Positions 1 to 6,376 of a stretch of DNA of 9,725 bases are shown here, one piece after another. A program made the position numbers and the translations under genes. The first letter of the stretch is position 1. The number at the start of each line of letters is the position of its first letter. Source of the stretch: Desulfocapsa sp. Lineage in GTDB: Bacteria > Desulfobacterota > Desulfobulbia > Desulfobulbales > Desulfocapsaceae. The stretch lies in assembly GCA_029934915.1 (NCBI GenBank), contig JAOZLI010000085.1, forward strand, positions 1 to 9,725, written 5' to 3'. The notes below the pieces were generated by a model that did no database searches, was not told the DNA's origin, and saw only the letters and a program-made list of their open reading frames with translations.

Positions 1-819
1 GATAATCAGAAAGTTCGTGATCTCGACGAACTGGTTTCCAAAAAACTTGGCTTTGATTCAACTTTTGCGGTAACCGGCCAGACCTACCCCAGAAAACTTG
101 ATATGAAACTTGCAGAAACTCTCGCAGGTATTGGAGCTTCCGCCCATAAGTTTGCTGTGGATTTGCGATTACTCTCCAATCTGAAAGTTCAGGAAGAACC
201 CTTTGCCAAGTCGCAGACAGGGTCTTCCGCCATGGCCTATAAGCGTAACCCCATGCGTTCTGAACGTATGACCGGGCTGTGTAGAAAACTGATGGGACTA
301 CCTGCTGACTTTGCTGCAACCTTTTCAAATCAGTGGTTCGAGAGAACGCTGGACGATTCAGCAATTCGTAGAATGGATATTCCTCAAGCCTTTCTGCTCA
401 CCGATGCCATCCTTAAGTTATACGTTAACATAACTAGTCAAATGGTTGTATTCCCGAAACAGATTGAGCGTCACCTTCGGATGGAGCTCCCCTTTATGTC
501 CACCGAAAAAATCCTTATGGAAGCTGTTGCCCAAGGTAAATCCAGACAGGAAATGCACGAAGTGGTAAAGGAACATTCTTTAGCAGCTGGCAAAGTTGTT
601 AAAGAAGAAGGTCTGGACAATGATCTTTTGCAGAGACTTGCGGGTGATGATCGTATCCCCTTCTCTCTTGATGAATTGATGGATCTTGTTGGTGACTATA
701 GTCAATTTACAGGACGTGCCGCTGCGCAGACAGATGAGTATATTCGTGAGGTTATTGTGCCGCTGTTGGCCGCGCGTGAATCACAGATGGGTGAAGTTGA
801 ATCTTCGCTGACCTGCTAA
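1..819 (+). CDS. purB: Adenylosuccinate lyase, C-terminal part (5' end outside window)
   Basis: The enzyme makes two fumarate-releasing eliminations in purine synthesis: SAICAR to AICAR, and adenylosuccinate to AMP, in the cytoplasm as a tetramer. The reading frame is open from base 1 to a TAA at 817-819, giving 272 visible codons; the N-terminal part lies outside the window. An internal ATG at 103 is not the true start, because the conserved VTGQTYPRKLD segment lies before it. The fumarate-lyase signature appears as SSAMAYKRNPMRSER at visible residues about 76-90 and includes the mobile-loop catalytic serine. QWFERTLDDSA, ELPFM and FTGRA follow as in the human ADSL-like branch rather than the Bacillus-type branch. 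About 56% of a roughly 480-residue protein is present. It is probably the first visible gene of an operon with the DUF4911-like gene, miaB and the PHP gene. Family assignment is very secure. Confidence 0.96.
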   Translation, partial: DNQKVRDLDELVSKKLGFDSTFAVTGQTYPRKLDMKLAETLAGIGASAHKFAVDLRLLSNLKVQEEPFAKSQTGSSAMAYKRNPMRSERMTGLCRKLMGLPADFAATFSNQWFERTLDDSAIRRMDIPQAFLLTDAILKLYVNITSQMVVFPKQIERHLRMELPFMSTEKILMEAVAQGKSRQEMHEVVKEHSLAAGKVVKEEGLDNDLLQRLAGDDRIPFSLDELMDLVGDYSQFTGRAAAQTDEYIREVIVPLLAARESQMGEVESSLTC

Positions 820-859
820 TAACCTTTAGCCTAAACAACCTTTTTTTAGAATAGTATTT

Positions 860-1066
860 ATGCAGCTAAATTCGCTATACCTACGCATAGCCCATGAGCA
901 ATACCACCTCCTGAAATTTATTCTGGAAGGGTATGACGGGCTATGTTTGTTGTCCACCGTTCCTGGCAGGAAAGGATGCGTTTGTTTGCGTTATCCCGAC
1001 AATTACAGGATTACCCTCTTTGAACTTCTTGCAGCTATCTCCGGGAAGATAGCTGTAAAGAATTAA
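860..1066 (+). CDS. Small DUF4911-like protein upstream of miaB
   Basis: A 68-residue protein with no signal peptide or membrane segment. The central stretch YHLLKFILEGYDGLCLLSTV matches my memory of the DUF4911 family, short uncharacterised proteins found mainly in Desulfo-type bacteria; this was not checked by a search. The expected pattern is a beta strand (LYLRI), a helix leading into LEGYDG, then two strands (LLSTV, VCLRYP). Function is unknown. The ATG at 860 is the only usable start after an in-frame TAG at 827-829, but there is no recognisable Shine-Dalgarno sequence before it. It lies 40 bases after purB and 17 bases before miaB on the same strand, so co-transcription is likely. Two Cys codons (residues 29 and 41) are not arranged as an obvious metal site. 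The last codons form a 9-bp hairpin. Confidence 0.78.
   Translation: MQLNSLYLRIAHEQYHLLKFILEGYDGLCLLSTVPGRKGCVCLRYPDNYRITLFELLAAISGKIAVKN
1032..1055 (+). other. Hairpin in the 3' end of the DUF4911-like gene
   Basis: CAGCTATCT and AGATAGCTG form a perfect 9-bp stem around CCGGGA. It lies inside the coding sequence, ending 11 bases before the stop codon and 28 bases before the miaB start. No T-run follows, so it is not a classic intrinsic terminator; it could influence translation or processing between the two genes, or be chance. Confidence 0.4.
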
Positions 1067-1083
1067 CCCGTGTACTTGGCCCC

Positions 1084-2436
1084 ATGAGCAATAAATCATT
1101 TCTTATAAAGACCTTTGGTTGTCAGATGAATGACCGTGATTCCGAAATCATGGGTCAGCTTCTCAGCGAAGACGGCTATATTGAAACCAGTGAAACAGAT
1201 CAGGCAGACCTTATTATTCTGAACACCTGTAGCATTCGTGCTAAAGCCGAGCAAAAGGTTATGAGTTTGCTCGGCGTGTTACGAAAGCACAAGAAACGAA
1301 ATCCAAAATTAATAATTTGTGTTGCAGGCTGTGTTGCTCAGCAGGAAGGTCAAGAACTGATCAGGCGTATGCCTCATGTGAATTTAGTTGTTGGTACTCA
1401 AAATATCTACCACATTGTGCAACTGATAAATAGCCTGGGAAAACACGAAGTGGCAACAACGCTGGTTGATAACTATTCTATCCCTGCCTTTATTCCCAAC
1501 CTGAAACAGCATAACGTTGGTGGCGAGCCAGAGATTTTTAGAAAATTCCTCACTATTATGCAAGGCTGCAATAATTACTGCTCATATTGCGTTGTCCCCT
1601 TCACGAGAGGAAGAGAAGTATCTCGCAGCGTCAGCCATATAATAGAAGAAGCTAAATCTTTGATTAAGGGCGGAGTGAAAGAGATAACCCTACTTGGTCA
1701 AAATGTTAACTCCTATGGTCAGACCAATTCAGTAACAGAACCAGCTGTCCCCTACTCTTTTGCTGAACTTTTGCGTGCAGTTGCCAAAATTGATGGGCTC
1801 AAACGTCTACGTTTTACAACTTCCAACCCTAAAGACCTCTCCGATGACTTAATGAGCTGTTTTGCAGAAATCGACATCCTCTGTCCGCAGTTTCATCTCC
1901 CTGTGCAATCGGGATCAAATGCTATTCTTACTGCCATGCACCGTAGATACACCAGAGAGCTTTATCTGGAAAAAGTTACTGCATTGAGAAAATATTGTCC
2001 TGAAATTGCTTTAACCACCGATGTTATCGTTGGCTTTCCCGGTGAAACTGATGCTGATTTTGAAGACACCATGTCCCTGCTTGAAGAAGTTCAATATCAT
2101 GGTTCCTATTCCTTTAAATACTCGGATCGCCCAGGCACTCGTTCAGCAGATTTTGAGAATAAGGTTGATGAAAAAATAAAATCCGAACGCCTGGCCCGTT
2201 TCCAAAAACGACAGGATGAGATCGGCTTAGCATATAATAGAGGCTATGTCGGAAAGACCATTCCCGTGATGATAGAAAGAAATGAGTTCGATAAAATGGT
2301 GGGCAGGGCTGAGACAAACCATCTGGTACATTTTACCGACCTTAGTAGTTGCACAGTTGCCGGTGATATAATAGATGCCACCGTTACCCATGCCGGCCAG
2401 CATTCCCTTCAAGGGAAACTTCCAGGCAAAGATTAA
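1084..2436 (+). CDS. miaB: tRNA-2-methylthio-N6-dimethylallyladenosine synthase (MiaB)
   Basis: A radical-SAM enzyme that adds a methylthio group to C2 of N6-isopentenyladenosine at position 37 of tRNAs reading UNN codons, using S-adenosylmethionine and two iron-sulfur clusters. At 450 residues it has the normal family length. The N-terminal methylthiotransferase domain has the three auxiliary-cluster cysteines at C13 (FGCQMN), C49 (NTCSIR) and C83 (AGCVAQ). The radical-SAM domain carries C162, C166 and C169 in GCNNYCSYCVVP, followed by FTRGRE. LLGQNVNSYG, HLPVQSGS and DVIVGFPGET are conserved core motifs. The C-terminal TRAM RNA-binding domain covers about residues 384-445. RGREVSRS and the length fit MiaB better than RimO or MtaB. 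The ATG at 1084 begins right before the conserved N-terminal strand; no good Shine-Dalgarno sequence is visible, so translation may be coupled to the preceding gene. Confidence 0.96.
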   Translation: MSNKSFLIKTFGCQMNDRDSEIMGQLLSEDGYIETSETDQADLIILNTCSIRAKAEQKVMSLLGVLRKHKKRNPKLIICVAGCVAQQEGQELIRRMPHVNLVVGTQNIYHIVQLINSLGKHEVATTLVDNYSIPAFIPNLKQHNVGGEPEIFRKFLTIMQGCNNYCSYCVVPFTRGREVSRSVSHIIEEAKSLIKGGVKEITLLGQNVNSYGQTNSVTEPAVPYSFAELLRAVAKIDGLKRLRFTTSNPKDLSDDLMSCFAEIDILCPQFHLPVQSGSNAILTAMHRRYTRELYLEKVTALRKYCPEIALTTDVIVGFPGETDADFEDTMSLLEEVQYHGSYSFKYSDRPGTRSADFENKVDEKIKSERLARFQKRQDEIGLAYNRGYVGKTIPVMIERNEFDKMVGRAETNHLVHFTDLSSCTVAGDIIDATVTHAGQHSLQGKLPGKD

Positions 2437-2457
2437 CTACTCAACACAACTCCCTGC

Positions 2458-2465
2458 AAAGGTGA
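2458..2465 (+). promoter_or_regulatory. Ribosome binding site of the PHP-domain gene
   Basis: AAAGGTGA ends 4 bases before the ATG at 2470. It supports that start, which places the first PHP motif (HTHT) at residues 5-8 as usual for the family. The two preceding genes lack a comparable site. Confidence 0.6.
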
Positions 2466-2469
2466 CATT

Positions 2470-3114
2470 ATGATAGACCTCCACACGCATACTTTTTTTA
2501 GTGACGGTGCATTGGTTCCCGCAGAACATCTTCGAAGAGTTGAAGTTTTAGGCTACGAAGCTGTGGCCATAACAGACCATGCCGATGGTTCCAATATTGA
2601 TTTTATTATCCCCCGCATTGTTCGTGTTGCAGAGGAATTGAATCCCCACTCAGCCACACGCTTGCTGCCGGGAATCGAACTGACACACGTCCCCCCTGCC
2701 CTGATTGCAGATCTTACCAAAAGAGCAAGAGAACTTGGAGCCCTGGTTGTCGTTGTACACGGAGAAACCGTGGTAGAGCCCGTTGCACCCGGAACTAATC
2801 TTGCCGCCATCAAGGCAAAAGTGGACGTGTTATCTCACCCGGGATTGATTAGCGAAGAAGAGATGGTACTGGCACAGGCTAACAATGTAATGATAGAATT
2901 GTCGGGTCGTAAAGGACATTCTCTGACAAATGGCCATGTCGCCGCTCTTGGCCGCAAGGTTGGAGCGAAACTGATCGTGAATGCTGATGCCCACGATCCC
3001 GGTGATTTTTTGAGCGCCGAAATGGCTGAAAAAGTTGCTCTTGGTGCCGGGTTATCACCTGCTGAATACGAAGTGGTCCGAAACAATATGAAGAGTTTTG
3101 TGGCCAATCTGTAA
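2470..3114 (+). CDS. PHP-domain metal-dependent hydrolase (COG1387-like)
   Basis: A compact 214-residue PHP-family protein, probably a cytoplasmic phosphoesterase; the real substrate is unknown. The trinuclear metal-site residues are visible in order: H5 and H7 (DLHTHT), D12 (SDG), D36 and H37 (ITDHAD), E70 (GIE), H97 (VVHGE), H123 (LSHPG), then D173 and H175 (NADAHD). All canonical ligands appear present, so the enzyme is expected to be active. It is shorter than typical HisK-type histidinol phosphatases (about 270 residues), and no histidine genes are nearby, so a histidinol-phosphatase label would be over-specific. It follows miaB by 33 bases with its own ribosome binding site and is probably the last gene of this operon. 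Its stop is only 13 bases from the stop of the convergent porin gene. Confidence 0.9.
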   Translation: MIDLHTHTFFSDGALVPAEHLRRVEVLGYEAVAITDHADGSNIDFIIPRIVRVAEELNPHSATRLLPGIELTHVPPALIADLTKRARELGALVVVVHGETVVEPVAPGTNLAAIKAKVDVLSHPGLISEEEMVLAQANNVMIELSGRKGHSLTNGHVAALGRKVGAKLIVNADAHDPGDFLSAEMAEKVALGAGLSPAEYEVVRNNMKSFVANL

Positions 3115-3127
3115 GTGCATTCATTAT

Positions 3128-4366
3128 TTACCAGTCAAAATCCCACCTAACGCCTATGGTGTAAACGTTTCCTACGGTAGAATTTTCTGAGCTGGTTAGG
3201 ATGCTTTTATCAAATCGGATATTTGCGTAAATCATCCGTTCAAAATCTTTAAAGGTATACCGTATGCCCAGTACGCCGTAGCGAAGTATATACTCTCCAG
3301 CCTGTGATTCACCGGATCGAGGTTCAAGATAATTCCACCCACCCACCAGCCAGAATTTTTCAGAGAGTTGATAATGCCCATATCCTTCAGTACCCCAGGC
3401 ATCAAAATAGATTCCATCCTCAGTTGTCATATGGTTATCGAGCCAGGAAAAGGTCATGCCAGCATACCACTTATTGCCAAACCATTGAGCCCCTATCAAA
3501 ACTGCAAGATCGTCACCGTCTAATCCACTACTCGTGATACCGTCAAGATCTCCCTTATGGATGGGCGCATAATTAACAGCAACGCCAACTTTTAGATTAT
3601 CTTTTCGTTCCAATATAGCACTCAGTCCGGCAGCAGAGATATAACGAATACCACTGGTGTGAGGTATTTTCTGACCGGTCTGATATTGAATGTTCACGGT
3701 GAATGGTTTATAGATGGAGAATGGTCCCTTCGGTTGAACAATATTTATCCTGGTCTGCCATACATTATCGGCGCGACCGGTACCACTTGGCCCCCCGTCG
3801 GTACCTGCATTAAAAGTGCCACTCGCAGTTCCTCCAGTCCCCTGAAAACGGTCAGTAAAAGATGCAACCTGATAATATGTTGACCAGTTTTTACCATAGG
3901 TGAGGAAGCCGTAGGGTACTTCTACTCCAACGTATCCTAATCGTAGAAAGATATCTTCTTTATCTCCACTGTTATCTAAGCCTCCCGGGTCAAGAATAAG
4001 ACCAAGCTTATCAAAAAGATTCAACCCGAGTTCCAAACGTCCCAGTAGCCAATATTCTGGAATGGTCTGTATTTCTGCATGCATGCCTATACGCGATCCA
4101 GCATCGCCCAGAAATGATTTTGTTTTTGTTTCACGGTGCCGTAGACGCATGCTAACGTATGCAGAAAATTTGTTCGGCATAATTTCATGCAGAACTGGAT
4201 TGTCTATTTTTTCTGTCTGCCGCTGAGCAAGAGGATCTTCAGAGGCCTCTTTTTCACGGTCTCTACTTGCTTCGTTTTCGATTTCTTGCTGAATTGATTC
4301 TTCGAGTGCAAAAGATGGAGGTACTACACAGAGGAGGAAAAATGAGATAAGTGCAGGGATGCGCAA
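3128..4366 (-). CDS. Outer-membrane porin-like protein
   Basis: A 412-residue exported protein. Residues 1-20 form a signal peptide with one basic residue, a hydrophobic core (ALISFFLLCVV) and a likely cleavage after SFA. Next comes an unusually charged stretch (about residues 22-55, rich in E, K, R and Q) that may be a short coiled coil or periplasmic extension. The rest shows alternating amphipathic strands and glycine-rich loops typical of 16-strand porins, including YGFLTYGKNW, a long Gly/Thr/Ser-rich segment around residues 175-200 that could be constriction loop L3, and a terminal aromatic residue (GVRWDFDW) as the outer-membrane assembly signal recognises. Solute specificity cannot be read. 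The start is TTG at 4366-4364, 9 bases after the parC stop and in the same frame. The next Met (around residue 63) would remove the signal peptide, so TTG is the only reasonable start. No Shine-Dalgarno sequence is apparent. Confidence 0.85.
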   Translation of the reverse strand: MRIPALISFFLLCVVPPSFALEESIQQEIENEASRDREKEASEDPLAQRQTEKIDNPVLHEIMPNKFSAYVSMRLRHRETKTKSFLGDAGSRIGMHAEIQTIPEYWLLGRLELGLNLFDKLGLILDPGGLDNSGDKEDIFLRLGYVGVEVPYGFLTYGKNWSTYYQVASFTDRFQGTGGTASGTFNAGTDGGPSGTGRADNVWQTRINIVQPKGPFSIYKPFTVNIQYQTGQKIPHTSGIRYISAAGLSAILERKDNLKVGVAVNYAPIHKGDLDGITSSGLDGDDLAVLIGAQWFGNKWYAGMTFSWLDNHMTTEDGIYFDAWGTEGYGHYQLSEKFWLVGGWNYLEPRSGESQAGEYILRYGVLGIRYTFKDFERMIYANIRFDKSILTSSENSTVGNVYTIGVRWDFDW

Positions 4367-4375
4367 AACAGAACG

Positions 4376-6355
4376 CTAATTGCCCATGCCGGGAAGTGGT
4401 AGATTAACTTTCACTTCCCGTGGCTTTTTACCGGTGGTATCAACGACCCTTCGAACCACCCGGGTGGAGACTCGCTTTCCTTTAGCGGCAGGCCCTTTTA
4501 TAATATAATCTTCAAAGTAAATTTCGACGATATTTGATTTGGCGCGTGATGATGGAACAAGGCTTGCGCGACAACTCTTCTCTTCTCCAAACAAGAGCAA
4601 AAGAATTTTTGAACGCTTATGGGTTTCAAAGAGTAGGTATTCTTTATCGAGAATAAACTTGGGAGTATTGAAGCGTTTAACGTAACAGAGGTTTTCACGC
4701 CCTTCCCTGTAGACAATATTAAAAATAATATCTTTTTTGACTATCCCAATCCAGAGAATATCATTGCCCACAAACAGTTTATCCGTTACTTGGACTATTT
4801 TGTATATCCCGGTATCAGAAAGAACCAACAATCGATCATATTCAGAGCAGGCAATGGAAAATTCGGCATCTTCTTCACTTAATTTTAGCTGATGCCCAAG
4901 AAATCCTTCCTTTCGATCATACTGTACAGTCAGATTTGAAAGAGCAACTTTACGTATACTCACCTCACTAAACTCTTTTAATTCCGTACGCCGTGGATAA
5001 TATTTTCCGTACTTCTCAAGAAGCGAATCAATATACGACAAGGTATGTCCGACCATATCTTTGAGTTGCTTTTTGATAACTCTAATATCTTTTCGAATCG
5101 CTTTAATTTCTTTCTGCTGCTTATTAATATCAAATCGTGAGATACGTTTAATACGAATTTCAAGGAGTCTTTCAATATCCTCCTGGGTAACAGGCCGACC
5201 AATTTCTTTTGTGAAGTCTACAAAGGCAGAATCCACACTCTTAATAACTGCCTCGTAGCTGGTTTCTTCTTCTATCTGTTTATAGATACGTTCTTCAATA
5301 AAAATCTGCTCAAGAAGGCGGGCATGAAGTCTATCTGCCAGCCGTGCCAGGTCAATTTCAAGCTCTGCCTGCAGATCTCGTAACAGTTTCTCAGTGCTGA
5401 AACGTAAAACATCTTCCACAGTGGATGTTGTCGGAGCATCACCCTTAATAATTGTTAGATTTGGAGTTATCGACACCTCACAATCGCTAAAGGCATAAAG
5501 GGCCTTAATGGTATCTTTGGCATAGGTACCACGAGCAAGCTTGACCTCAATCTCTACCTCTTCTGCGGTGTAGTCGTTAATTGAGGTGATCTTTATTTTT
5601 CCAGACTTGGCCGCTTTTTCAACAGAATCAATCAGGGACTGGGTGGTGGTGGTATAGGGGATATCCTTAATGAGGATGGTCTTCTCATTTGCCTCTTCGA
5701 GGCGGGCACGACACTTTATTTTTCCATTACCATGATCATACAAAGAGACATCGAGCAGTCCTCCCTGTAAAAAGTCAGGATAAAGTACAAAGTCTTTATC
5801 ATTTAAGATGTTTTTTTGCGCTTCCAGAAGTTCACAAAAATTATGCGGCATGATTTTTGTGGCCATCCCCACTGCAATGCCTTCGATGCCCTGCAACAGA
5901 AGCATGGGGATTTTACAGGGAAGAGTGACGGGTTCCTGCATTCGACCATCATAAGAATCTACAAATTTAGTGAGGTCCTTATTGAACAATACTTCACGAG
6001 CCAGAGGCGAAAGCCTGCATTCTATATATCGAGGTGCAGATGCCTGATCACCGGTAAATATATTGCCATAATTTCCCTGCCGATCAATAAGGTAGCCTTT
6101 ATTGGCCATATTCACCAAGGCAGCAAAGATAGACTGATCACCGTGCGGGTGCAGTTTCATGGTGGTACCCACAACGTTAGCAACCTTATGAAACCGGCCA
6201 TCATCCATATTATGCAGAGTTTGCAGTATTCGGCGCTGAACAGGTTTTAACCCATCGTTAATATGCGGAATCGCACGCTCTTTAATTACATAGGAGGTAT
6301 ACTCCAGGAAGTTATAATCAAAAAGCTGCTGTAATTTGCCGTACTGTAAATCCAC
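4376..6355 (-). CDS. parC: DNA topoisomerase IV subunit A-like (ParC)
   Basis: The DNA-cleaving subunit of a type IIA topoisomerase, expected to act with the ParE-like protein encoded just upstream, decatenating and relaxing chromosomes. Visible motifs are DGLKPVQRRIL (34-44), the winged-helix KLHPHGD (67-73), GNIFTGD, and the catalytic Tyr110 preceded by Arg109 in APRYIECRL. GIAVGMAT and a long coiled-coil/gate segment (about 330-450) follow. At 659 residues it is shorter than E. coli ParC (752) or GyrA (875). The C-terminal 180 residues contain no GyrA-box (QRRGGKG), which argues against gyrase-type negative supercoiling. The pattern recalls ParC of Bacteroidetes. The start is GTG at 6355, the only candidate after an in-frame TAA. 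TAGGAG (overlapping the parE stop) lies 15 bases upstream, rather far. The positions equivalent to GyrA Ser83 and Asp87 are Q74 and A78. Confidence 0.92.
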   Translation of the reverse strand: MDLQYGKLQQLFDYNFLEYTSYVIKERAIPHINDGLKPVQRRILQTLHNMDDGRFHKVANVVGTTMKLHPHGDQSIFAALVNMANKGYLIDRQGNYGNIFTGDQASAPRYIECRLSPLAREVLFNKDLTKFVDSYDGRMQEPVTLPCKIPMLLLQGIEGIAVGMATKIMPHNFCELLEAQKNILNDKDFVLYPDFLQGGLLDVSLYDHGNGKIKCRARLEEANEKTILIKDIPYTTTTQSLIDSVEKAAKSGKIKITSINDYTAEEVEIEVKLARGTYAKDTIKALYAFSDCEVSITPNLTIIKGDAPTTSTVEDVLRFSTEKLLRDLQAELEIDLARLADRLHARLLEQIFIEERIYKQIEEETSYEAVIKSVDSAFVDFTKEIGRPVTQEDIERLLEIRIKRISRFDINKQQKEIKAIRKDIRVIKKQLKDMVGHTLSYIDSLLEKYGKYYPRRTELKEFSEVSIRKVALSNLTVQYDRKEGFLGHQLKLSEEDAEFSIACSEYDRLLVLSDTGIYKIVQVTDKLFVGNDILWIGIVKKDIIFNIVYREGRENLCYVKRFNTPKFILDKEYLLFETHKRSKILLLLFGEEKSCRASLVPSSRAKSNIVEIYFEDYIIKGPAAKGKRVSTRVVRRVVDTTGKKPREVKVNLPLPGMGN

Positions 6356-6370
6356 GTGTGTTTACTTACG

Positions 6371-6376
6371 CTCCTA
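6371..6376 (-). promoter_or_regulatory. Ribosome binding site of parC overlapping the parE stop
   Basis: On the minus strand, TAGGAG joins the parE stop codon (TAG, 6376-6374) to an AGGAG Shine-Dalgarno core (6375-6371). It lies 15 bases before the GTG start of parC, longer than optimal. The arrangement suggests translational coupling of the two subunits. Confidence 0.5.

Noticed and set aside
840..847. T-run after purB as a possible intrinsic terminator
   Set aside because: No GC-rich inverted repeat precedes it, and the following genes look co-transcribed.
2470..3124. Several minus-strand open frames of 80-90 codons opposite the PHP gene
   Set aside because: The + strand frame has all PHP metal ligands and its own ribosome binding site; the opposite frames have low-complexity, family-less translations.
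5816..6250. A 144-codon open frame on the + strand inside parC
   Set aside because: It lies entirely antisense to well-conserved ParC sequence (including the catalytic tyrosine region) and its translation resembles no family; it is a shadow of the real gene.
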